In this document: one piece after another, positions 44,301 to 51,764 of the stretch
Position numbering within the stretch: position 1 is the stretch's first letter
Layout: every line of letters begins with the position of its first letter
From: Knufia peltigerae
Lineage: Eukaryota; Ascomycota; Eurotiomycetes; Chaetothyriales; Trichomeriaceae
DNA length: 59,912 bases
Direction: 5' to 3'
Assembly (NCBI GenBank): GCA_030247855.1
Contig: JAPDRN010000181.1
Coordinates: 1-59,912, forward strand
Notes under the pieces: model-generated
The model's database searches: none
What the model was told of the DNA's origin: nothing
What the model saw: the letters and a program-made list of their open reading frames with translations, nothing else
Translations under genes and position numbers: made by a program

Positions 44301-45463
44301 CTGAGCAAGATCCTGATGCTGAATCCGAGCAGGACATCGATCAACGTGGTCCACATCGAGCGGCTCGCACTCTTCCTCACCCTAATGACGAGGTGCCCGT
44401 GCCAACACTGATTCCTCAAGATAGCCACTTCAGAAATGTGCTTCGCGTCATCGGCTCTGTGCATCTCCCTGGGCTGTCAACAATGCTTGTAGACAAAACT
44501 GCGACCCATATGAGACCAGCCGAAGTAAGGGCGGTCATCCGCGATGCGTTCAACAATCTCCGTAGGGAGACGAACGAGTTGAGAGCAGCTTATCGAACTC
44601 TTCTCGACCAGGCTGTTCCTATTGAAATGGATAGGATTCCAAGACGTGAAGTCCCGCGGCTTCACCCAGCACATCCAGCAACTTTTGCCCTCATGAGGAG
44701 AGAACTCATTGACATTCAAGAGCAATACCTTCGCATTTTGAAGATGTTTGATGTCATAGGCCGTCAGAGTTACTTGAATCTTGCCCTACGGCAGGGGCTG
44801 AATCGGTTTTTGCGGCTCATGCGCAACTTGCGTCGCCTGTTTCTGGAGTATGACCATAAAATAGGTCAGGAAGAAGCGGCGGCGCAAGGATCAACGCCCG
44901 CAACACCAGATAGTGAGACCGACAGTCAACCGTTCCTTTCTGACCAAGAGCAAGATCGGATCAGCAAGTACAATCCCCGTCAAACTCCATCACTTCCGAG
45001 CAGACAAGATTACGCCGCCATGTTCCGGGACGAATTGATGCGAGAGGTTACAATACAGCGTCAAATTCTCGAAAAGTCAGTTCGCAGTGACAACAGAAAC
45101 CAGCTCATTGAGAAGCTCATGGCACTGGATCGTCAGGGCAATCTGGGGGCGGGAGCGCGATATGGGTACCGAAGTCTGAACAACGACGCTGCTGCTAGAG
45201 GTCGACCCAAGGGCTGGAATCTCGAAGATGCCATTGCGGCGGACATAATCCGACATCGTAATATCAGGCAAGCCGAGAGGAGCAACGAGAGGCGTGGAAG
45301 ACAGAAGGAGAGAAGGCAGAAAGGCCTTTCGGTCACAAAGCACTGGACAGGGGTTGCACGGACGAACCAGCCACCTTTCTCGGCCGTTGCGAAGGGAATG
45401 TCCTCTGAGGAGGAGTTCGACAGCTCGGAGAACGACTCAACTTCTTCGGAGGATTGGCCATAG
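41330..45463 (+). CDS. large intronless protein of unknown family (1,377 aa)
   Basis: A 4.1-kb uninterrupted frame with ATG at 41330. It starts basic ('APRRNAKSARRRLSS'). Residues about 110-420 look folded and helical ('VILERINKYFEQWIDSNG', 'LWLHIWRCLKVAFVSFD', 'YFHLRRLQEEPLRKHVISSL'). A long disordered part follows. Residues about 662-705 ('LFRQMFQERYRSIASPTDDE', then 'IWDLLERSAFRVGDAVALYN') have the spacing of a UBA-like three-helix unit. At about 931-957 there is a Cys/His patch with CxxC, HHxCxC and HxH. Near 1,100-1,180 lies another helical block. The end is basic (about 1,320) then acidic ('SSENDSTSSEDWP'). No family recognised. The basic and acidic parts and possible UBA and zinc patches suggest a nuclear regulatory or ubiquitin-linked protein, as inference only. 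Confidence 0.85.
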   Translation: MAPRRNAKSARRRLSSQPYRHSASGVTRAGTVFPRPLGRTITTLLEGPGIAIAGPNHGRLRLATESQSQSGLTKTHQAPTQENVDDTIDSGPRHEPRIRTDQTSETYLWLPSINSRSAPRTVEVILERINKYFEQWIDSNGVREPTTLFEDMTVITDWLHLMSSLPEEILNAAPIIQCLRKLTENYSTFVALWKSYSESLLSQRLHDLQIRVRRSPTSVPERTFSTLLVGIQSLSAYPALPSLFGNASEQLFPLLGRDVVVNVLRKCDELHDDFQNLTYKSERRTLWLHIWRCLKVAFVSFDSGDLSNITDRRCLEVEFFEKPGVAGEFKRLVRLPDAANPRSIENMVAKYCCFINRCRADPDERYFHLRRLQEEPLRKHVISSLRKFADSNILDSNTFPKLHFAVIRLNAINGGPAAVRRWRGAESARGDRLTPSSYISSPAASSFSVRAGRSSSAQGANVQKTSRRSTSTDTTSSTRKDADLLIAGQLGRRTSQRFFPQPRGINLTSDFDYVHCQFPETRALEVAHSEQISRELATPGIYSEGLRPEYLINRPPPHTRDSSSPSGSQYTRLFGPFGRLRSFIRRLIPGQSRALSPVALVSRKRRGERRPDGPRAIIDPKSRVRKTTPALRLRGGDGRNPTRGHSPRRETSANANASRAAIFRDQHISLFRQMFQERYRSIASPTDDEIWDLLERSAFRVGDAVALYNQPPTALRSAVTRNESLESADSSQFRRNSSPPRGQYVPTSPSTQRGASGRLTGSATRNVRQQAPTVRAEPGARIPHWQGPPQMPRMQDPFYVPQGNPIQIPQWQGPSYIPRGSILPHPTISAAPSYFGGAPSRRSPAATRILLGEITAGPELPDDHEGGVRPGGFGLRPRPGRQPLGELVVENDESAHGSGPEEGSSSDSSRHSSVNNTNQENQPPIDIHVDGLCHECPQFPGQYHHFCQCLPQPGHVHVPRTRRTTSPIESQSDEQNETEPAIEGNQDAQQAEQDPDAESEQDIDQRGPHRAARTLPHPNDEVPVPTLIPQDSHFRNVLRVIGSVHLPGLSTMLVDKTATHMRPAEVRAVIRDAFNNLRRETNELRAAYRTLLDQAVPIEMDRIPRREVPRLHPAHPATFALMRRELIDIQEQYLRILKMFDVIGRQSYLNLALRQGLNRFLRLMRNLRRLFLEYDHKIGQEEAAAQGSTPATPDSETDSQPFLSDQEQDRISKYNPRQTPSLPSRQDYAAMFRDELMREVTIQRQILEKSVRSDNRNQLIEKLMALDRQGNLGAGARYGYRSLNNDAAARGRPKGWNLEDAIAADIIRHRNIRQAERSNERRGRQKERRQKGLSVTKHWTGVARTNQPPFSAVAKGMSSEEEFDSSENDSTSSEDWP

Positions 45464-46728
45464 GACAGACGGAGTACGTCAAGGGCATGTTGAGAATGGA
45501 ATTGTAGGCACTCTTGATGTTTTAGGTAGTTTGAACCATTTTGACAGACTTGATGGATGGTTTTCAGAGTAGTAATATGAGTATTGTGTAACCGGTGCAG
45601 GACGCCACGACTCCGACTTATCTGTGACAAAACCGTGAAGAACCTGACACAAATGAGTTCGACGAGGCTGGAACTTGTGCTGCAAGGCTGAACCAAAGAC
45701 TTGGTAGGGGATGTGCTTAGACCGTCTGATTGGATGCTCGATCAAGATATCCTTGCTCATACGAATCCGTACCGTACGGAGTACTTGTATGTAAATAATA
45801 ACCCCTGGCGGATGGGAGATTTCTGATTGTGGCAGTGCTGGCGATTCAAATCTCGCCTTTTGTCATGATTATAATACGGAGTATGACAACCCAGACTGTT
45901 CGTTGTTCGATTTCAAAATAATACGGGGGCAATTTGGTACGTAGCAGGTGGTGAGACCAATCAACATTTCGTACTCCGTATCCCTACTCCGTATCCTTGA
46001 CCCCTTTCGAAACCATTTCCTTTCCCCCCCCCCTCCCCCCCTGTAGATCTTCAAACCGGCCCCGCCCCCTTGAAACGACCGTTTTTCTCTGTCCAGACCC
46101 TTCCTCCCATGTTCTTCGATTCAAAACCCACTCGCGTGACCAACAACTGACAGCTTTTCTCCTCGACGCGTCTTTGTTACATACCAAGTTCCAGCCAGTT
46201 CCAGCCAGTCATCGAGTGGAAAAAAAGAGTGGATTGGATCTACGGACACTCCGTAACGAAATCCCCCCCCTTTTAAATTGGGCTTCCTGGGGGCTGGACG
46301 TCAATCAAAGAATCCAGTCCCAATGAACAGTACTCCGTACCGTTGCGGCTACGAACCCATGTCACTCGGCGTACTCGTTCGAAAGGAAAAAGGGCGATTG
46401 ACTTTTTTCTTTCTGGGGGTCCAAAAAGACAAAACTTGAAGGTCAGTCGAATCGAAAAGGGATTCCAATAAGTAGACAAGTAGGTTGCTGCACTTTTGTG
46501 GGAATTTCTTTGATTCTTCCTTTTCTCTCTCCTCTTCTCTCATTCACTTGTGTTTACCTTACTGTCTTTACTCTTTTTTGTTCTTGTGACAAAACAAGAA
46601 CCACTTTCTCTCGTTCGAGATCCGTTTCTCTCTCCCTCTCTCACCAAAAAAAGAAAAGAAAAGAAACTCGAGGCATTTCCCGTCCGTGTACAACTTCATT
46701 CCCGACACGACCAAAACACATCATCATC
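45464..46728. other. intergenic with a cluster of TACGGAGTA motifs
   Basis: Holds at least five exact or near-exact TACGGAGTA/TACTCCGTA motifs (45470, 45774, 45876, 45972-45992, 46331), a C-run at 46025-46040, and a tandem 'gttccagcca' pair at about 46189-46208. The right end is pyrimidine-rich leader for the next gene. No gene recognised. Confidence 0.55.
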
Positions 46729-47172
46729 ATGCGTTTCACCTACATCTTCGCCGCCGCTCTCGCGGCCACCGCCTCGGCACAGGACCTCTCTTCCCTCCTC
46801 TCCGAGGCCTCATCCCTCGTCGGGACCGACACCGCCCTCCAGACCTTGCTCTCCAGCGCCGCCTCCGCGTTGAGCTCGGCCACCTCGGGCCTGACCGGTG
46901 ACGCCGCCTCGATCTATTCTTCCGCCCTGTCCGCCGCCGGTTCTGAACTCGGTGCCGCCACGAGCGCCGCGGGGTCCGCCGCCGGTTCCGCCACCGGCGC
47001 GGCCGGCAGTGCCTTGTCCAGCGCCACCGCCGCCGTCGGTTCCGCCACTTCCAGTGCCGGTGCCAGTGCCACCGGTTCCAGCTCGACCTCGGGCAACGGT
47101 GTGGACAGACTCGCCCTACCCGCCATGGGAGTATTCGGTGCCGCCGTTCTCGGTCTCGCTGCGGCGTTGTAA
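46729..47172 (+). CDS. small Ala/Ser-rich GPI-anchored cell-wall protein
   Basis: Intronless, 147 residues from the ATG at 46729. Signal peptide 'MRFTYIFAAALAATASA', mature start 'QDLSSLLSEASSLVG'. The body is nearly all Ala, Ser, Gly and Thr in loose repeats ('AAGSAAGSATGAAGSALSSA'). The C-terminus has a small-residue region, then a polar break 'GNGVDRLALP' and a hydrophobic end 'AMGVFGAAVLGLAAAL', which fits GPI attachment. It is likely a structural wall protein without enzymatic function. It is strongly C-rich at third positions, typical of highly expressed fungal genes. Not assignable to a named family. Confidence 0.85.
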   Translation: MRFTYIFAAALAATASAQDLSSLLSEASSLVGTDTALQTLLSSAASALSSATSGLTGDAASIYSSALSAAGSELGAATSAAGSAAGSATGAAGSALSSATAAVGSATSSAGASATGSSSTSGNGVDRLALPAMGVFGAAVLGLAAAL

Positions 47173-48633
47173 AAGAAAAAAAACCAGCTCAAGGTCGAAA
47201 ACACCCGAATCGACATTCTGTTTCTCCTTTTTTGGTGTCAGAAAAACCCCCCCCTCTTCCAAAAAAGGACTGACACGGGGCGTCGAGGACCAATGGGCGG
47301 CCACATTTCTTGTACGGATCTTGGGGCGTGTGGGAAAGAAACCGGTGTCTTTGTTTCCAACTTTCAACGGAAGATCCAAACTTTGATATACAAATAACAA
47401 TACGAGAGTGTTAGTATTAAAAGACTACCCTTCCTAGGTACTGTTTACGGCGATGGTTCTTTTTCTCCCTTCTGGACGGCATGCTCTTCTGGGGAAGGAA
47501 AAAAGTACATCCATCTTTTGCTCAAAGTATTGGACACATACAAACACACAGAGAAGGGACATTGAGATTACCCTAGATGAAGGGGCAAAAAGGACTTTTG
47601 GAGCAATCCATCAAATGTTTATTTGCCAGGGCCAAGAAAAGAAGACCGTCTTTCTTCCTTTGAAACGTGATTTTCAAGTGTCTGAACGAGACGGATTTTT
47701 CTCGTGAGTCCCTCGGGTCTTGTTGACCGTTAGAACAAGCCCCGTTACACAGAGTAAGGGTCAAGAGTTACTGAGTGAAGAATCGTAGTCTATATCTCCC
47801 GGGATAGATTCTCGTCCCTACTTGACATGGCAACTTTGCTACGGATCAACTACCTAGGTACTACTCCGTACTTACCTACCTACCTTTCTCCATAGTAGCT
47901 TACGTCCATATGTGTTCCGTGTCCAAAAGATGTACTCGTAATGTATGTGTTTGTATGTGTGAGTGAAGAAAGCTCGGGACCCTCGAGGACCACCACCATC
48001 ACCACCCATGTCCATTCCAGTGTTTCCAGATTTAAAAAAAAAGACCTATTCTAGATCAACCTCTACCAACCTCTTCAAATCATACCCTATACGGAGTTAT
48101 CCATGTGTAAGTCAACAAATCACCGCTCTTCAGATCACAAAAAAGAGATCAAATCATCTCTCTCTGGAATGTGCAACGTCGATACCATCTCGTCCGTGCT
48201 CACTGGCAATCCCTTCATACAGCAAACTCCCCCTCCCTCCCTCCCAATGGCTCAACATAACAACCAACATGGACTGGAATGTCAGCACCCCCAACAACAA
48301 CCTCTTTTTGCTCTTGTTTCCTTCGGATCACATCAAATCACATCAAATCAGAGGCAAAGAAACACATTCACAACAAACATACGAATTCGTGCCCCCAAAG
48401 GTCCAAGGTCCTGGCGATAAAGTATTTGACCACCGCATACCTACTGCTGTTGATCGTGTCCGGCCATCTACTTTTCTCTCTTCTTTTCCCTCTCTTACAC
48501 CCTTTGCATCCAACCAAAGTCACACACAGTCACTCATTTATTTTGCCCAGTCTTGTTCTTCGTCGTCTCTCAACTCTCCTTGTCACTCTTTTGACCACTT
48601 CATCTCAATCATTCATCCTGTGCGCCAGTAACC
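47173..48633. other. intergenic, 1.46 kb
   Basis: 3' flank of the Ala/Ser-rich protein and promoter of the Kre9-like gene. Contains TACTCCGTA at 47864, a near match 'atacggagtta' at 48090, and 'acctacctacctttctcc' near 47876. The 47963-48631 open frame is low-complexity leader and not credible. The right 150 bp are pyrimidine-rich. Confidence 0.5.
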
Positions 48634-49501
48634 ATGCTTCGTCTCGTCGCCATCGCCGTCGGCACCATAGCCACCACCGCCCTCGCTTCTGATTTCGTCA
48701 ACATGACTTGGGGTCCAGTCACCGTCGGACAAGTCGTTCCAATCCACTTCACCGTGGGAGATGGTTCACCAGTCTCCCTGTTCTTCGGCAATCTTAGCTG
48801 GAACGATCCTATAGCTAGTACGTCCAGGTCCTAACAAACCCAAAGCGCCACGAAATGCTAACTTCTCCGTTTGTGCAGCCAATATCCCAGCTTCGTCTGC
48901 TGAGTACAACTGGACCGTGACCGTCCCTGATGGCTTCGTCCCCGGCGACTATGGCCTTGGCATCGTTCAAGATGGCTCATCCAACTTCTCACCTCTCTTC
49001 GCCATCAATGCCGCCGGGGTCGGATCTGGTTCAGGCAGTAGCACCTCGAGCACCAGCGACCCAACAACCATTGCGCCGCCAGTGACAACGACGACACCAT
49101 TCACAACATACACACCAACTGCCAACGCAACGTTGATCTCTGCTGGTGCAGAACCCACTGTCACTGTCACATACTGGGATCCACACTGCGGATGCCATCA
49201 GACATCGGTGATGCCTGCACCCACTGCAGCTGCCATAGGAGGCACATCAGGCACAACCTACACATGGTATGATGACAACTGCGGCTGCACCAAGACAGCC
49301 ATTGCTCCGGTTGCAACGAACCCTGCCTCAAACTATACTGCCTCCATGGTCACAAATGCAGGCACCAACGTGCCCCCGCCACCACCGAGTACGGCTGCGC
49401 CGGCCCCAACTGCTGGTACGACTCGATACAGTGGTGATGCCAGTCGCTTGGTGAGCTCGGGCTTTGGTATTGCGGCTTTGATTGCCGCGGTTCTGGCATA
49501 G
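48634..49501 (+). CDS. Kre9/Knh1-like Ser/Thr-rich GPI-anchored wall protein
   Basis: Two exons, 48634-48817 and 48879-49501, 268 residues. The 61-nt intron has GTACGT, GCTAAC and GTGCAG, joining 'SWNDPIA' to 'TNIPASSAEYNW'. Signal peptide about 1-19. The N-terminal about 80 residues ('FVNMTWGPVTVGQVVPIHFT', then 'WTVTVPDGFVPGDYGLGIVQ') match the Kre9/Knh1 N-terminal domain (Ig-like). A Thr/Ser/Pro-rich stalk follows, with two similar units carrying a Cys-Gly-Cys: 'YWDPHCGCHQTS' and 'WYDDNCGCTKTA'. The hydrophobic C-terminus ('RLVSSGFGIAALIAAVLA') fits a GPI signal. Probable role in beta-glucan assembly or wall structure at the cell surface. Confidence 0.9.
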
Positions 49502-49764
49502 ATGAGAGATAGGGCACGTGGTTTGCATTTTTCATGGTTTGGGAAGGACTTTGCTGTGTTTTCTTGGGTTTACATGGTTAGGATTGGAGTCTTGGGTATC
49601 ACTGGAATCAACGTTCAAGCCGCGGCTTTCGAGGGAATGAGAAGAATGTGGTGGTGGCTTGTACAATCCGAGTCGCAATGGATTGGAAGTTGCTCGTCTG
49701 GTCAGATCGTTTTGATAGTTGTCGTTCATAAGGTCATTTCATTCATAAAAAGTAAAGTCATCAT
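49502..49764. other. convergent 3' interval
   Basis: Stop codons of the Kre9-like gene and the next minus-strand gene lie 263 bp apart. No gene recognised. Confidence 0.5.
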
Positions 49765-50835
49765 TCACCGCTCTCCTTTCAACTTTTCGAACGCTCCGAA
49801 ATCTGCGCTGGAGAAAGAGAAGGGACTTTTCGTATCCTCGGGTGATCGGGGGCTCAGAGCGACCGCGAAAAGATCATCTTCAGTTGAGTCTGTCGGCTTC
49901 TTATTGGTCATGAAGTCCATCGAGCCTGCTAATGATCGTTCCTGCTGTGTTCTGATGTGCTCAGGGGGCGCTTGGGCCACAATCTTTTTCGAAGGGGCAG
50001 CGGTGGAGGCGGGTGAGGGTCCATTCCTGAAGGCGCTGAACGAAGAGTATGCCAGATCAGATGCCTCCGGTGATAACGGATGTACCTCGCGCGTAGGAGT
50101 GTTGAGGCCCCGGGGAGCCAGGTCCTTCTCACTGGTCCCGAGCGTCAACCCTTTCAATTTCTCGCTCAGTCTTCTCCCGCCAGGAGATCTTGGGCTCTGT
50201 ATGCCAGGGCTCGTCGGTGCAAGAGGTGCTTTCGAGGCAGCGGTCAAATCCAGGGCAGGAGGCTTCCCAGCCACTCCAAAGTTGTTCTCTATCCAGCTTT
50301 TTTCCGACCTGGCCATCTCCAAAGCTATACCCTCTAGGTTGTGCTCCTCCTCATGTTTGATCTCCTTGTCGAGAACCTGTAATCTCTTCTTGGCCCATAT
50401 CGTATGCAGCACTCCCCGCTTACCAGCGGCCTTTGCAGTGGCTCCGAGTTCCGGTGTAAAGATGGCCGGCAAAGGGTTCACCGTCATTCGTAACGGGGTG
50501 GCTGAACCCTCGGTCTTTTCCGCAAAGGGATAATATGCGAGAGTGACATGAGGAGGGATGGTCGCACCAGGAGGCAAGAGAAAATAGACTCGACGGATAT
50601 TGTCCGAAGGGTTGTCGTCCGCGGGGAAGACTGTCCGCTTGCCAGACCATGAAACCTGCCATCTACCTGACTTGGAGCGAGCGTGGTCATCGTCTTGCCA
50701 TTCGACCATCAAGACTTTGGTTCCTTCGTTGCCTCGGCCGGGCTCGAACTCGAATCGAGCAAGAGCGGTGACAGAAGTCAGAGTGTCAGGGAAGACTGGC
50801 GACGCCGGTGTTGCTGGAGTTTCAATTTCTGCCAT
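49765..50835 (-). CDS. conserved fungal protein of unknown function (356 aa)
   Basis: Intronless from the ATG at 50835 ('MAEIETPATPASPVFPD'). The frame extends upstream to 50988 with a hydrophobic stretch, but the start at 50835 is preferred because the following block looks like a soluble domain. The N-terminal domain (about 15-130) has blocks such as 'ALARFEFEPGRGNEGTKVLM', 'GRWQVSWSGKRTVFPADD', 'VYFLLPPGATIPPHVTLAYY' and 'VLHTIWAKKRLQVLDKEI', suggesting a beta-rich module. The rest is disordered, rich in Ser/Pro with many SP/TP sites, and ends 'FSFSSADFGAFEKLKGER'. I recall similar proteins across filamentous ascomycetes without a function. Confidence 0.8.
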   Translation of the reverse strand: MAEIETPATPASPVFPDTLTSVTALARFEFEPGRGNEGTKVLMVEWQDDDHARSKSGRWQVSWSGKRTVFPADDNPSDNIRRVYFLLPPGATIPPHVTLAYYPFAEKTEGSATPLRMTVNPLPAIFTPELGATAKAAGKRGVLHTIWAKKRLQVLDKEIKHEEEHNLEGIALEMARSEKSWIENNFGVAGKPPALDLTAASKAPLAPTSPGIQSPRSPGGRRLSEKLKGLTLGTSEKDLAPRGLNTPTREVHPLSPEASDLAYSSFSAFRNGPSPASTAAPSKKIVAQAPPEHIRTQQERSLAGSMDFMTNKKPTDSTEDDLFAVALSPRSPEDTKSPFSFSSADFGAFEKLKGER

Positions 50836-51764
50836 GATGGGAAACACGCTCGAAAAGATACAGCCTACAAAAATCAAGAACAAGAGACAAGAACAAGAGC
50901 AGCGACGTGAAAGGAGAGACAAGCTTGCGAGAGTAAAAGGAAAGCAAATATAGAGCAGGTAGGGCAGACTATTTACTCCGTATCGCAACCTGAGACCAGC
51001 CGGTTGTCTTTGGTCGAAAATCAGGAATCCAACGGGAAGACCCGCCCAAGTAATGAGCCTCGCAAGTACCGAGCATTACGAGCACATACAGCAGGTAGGC
51101 AAGTTAGGTACAATAGGTACCTTTGCGAGTTAGGCATGTACTGTACTTGTTTAGTGAGCCCATCTTAGGCAAAAGACCGATGCTATTTAATGGTACCGTA
51201 ACCTCCATGTATCTCTCTACCCTAGTACTCTGTAGGCACTCGTCACTCCGTATCAACAAAGACCTCGCGAAATATGACTTCCTGCCTCTATGACCTCTTT
51301 TCAACCATCGAGTTGGGACTTGGTCAATTCCTTTTCCCAGCCTTTAGGTATTTCTCTCAGGTCTCTCTCGTCGCTCGTGCGGATAAAAGAGTGCTAGGAA
51401 CTACTCTTTTTACCTACCCCTGCATCGCCAAACCTCGGGCGGCTTAGAAACCAATCGGCATCGTCCGCGACATGGTCCAAGGCCAGAACAACCCGTCATT
51501 ATGTGATATAAAAAGGTATAAATAACTGTCAGCATTATGTGCCAACCTCATGTGCAATATCTGGGGGTATATACGGTCCGAACTTTCCAAGTCCCTTCAT
51601 TATGATCGTTGATTGATCAGATCCATGCCATCCAAGCGCCCATATCCTCAGAACCCAATACCAGCCTAGACATGGTTTTTGAAACCTCCCACTGAAATCC
51701 GCTATGGAAATGGAGTAGCTCGATATGCTGTCCCGTCTCGTCAACGACTCAGCTTACCCAAACA
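50836..51764. other. intergenic, 0.93 kb
   Basis: Promoter of the 356-aa protein gene and 3' flank of the JmjC gene. Contains TACTCCGTA at 50974, a near match at 51245, and repeated 'ttaggta/ttaggc' words near 51105-51170. No gene recognised. Confidence 0.5.

Noticed and set aside
47963..48631. 222-codon plus-strand open frame before the Kre9-like gene
   Set aside because: Low-complexity, Ser/Pro/Phe-rich translation of a pyrimidine-rich leader; ends just before the real start codon.
49502..50533. 343-codon plus-strand open frame
   Set aside because: Antisense to the 356-aa conserved protein gene, whose frame has conserved-looking blocks. The plus frame begins right after the Kre9-like stop and has no protein features.
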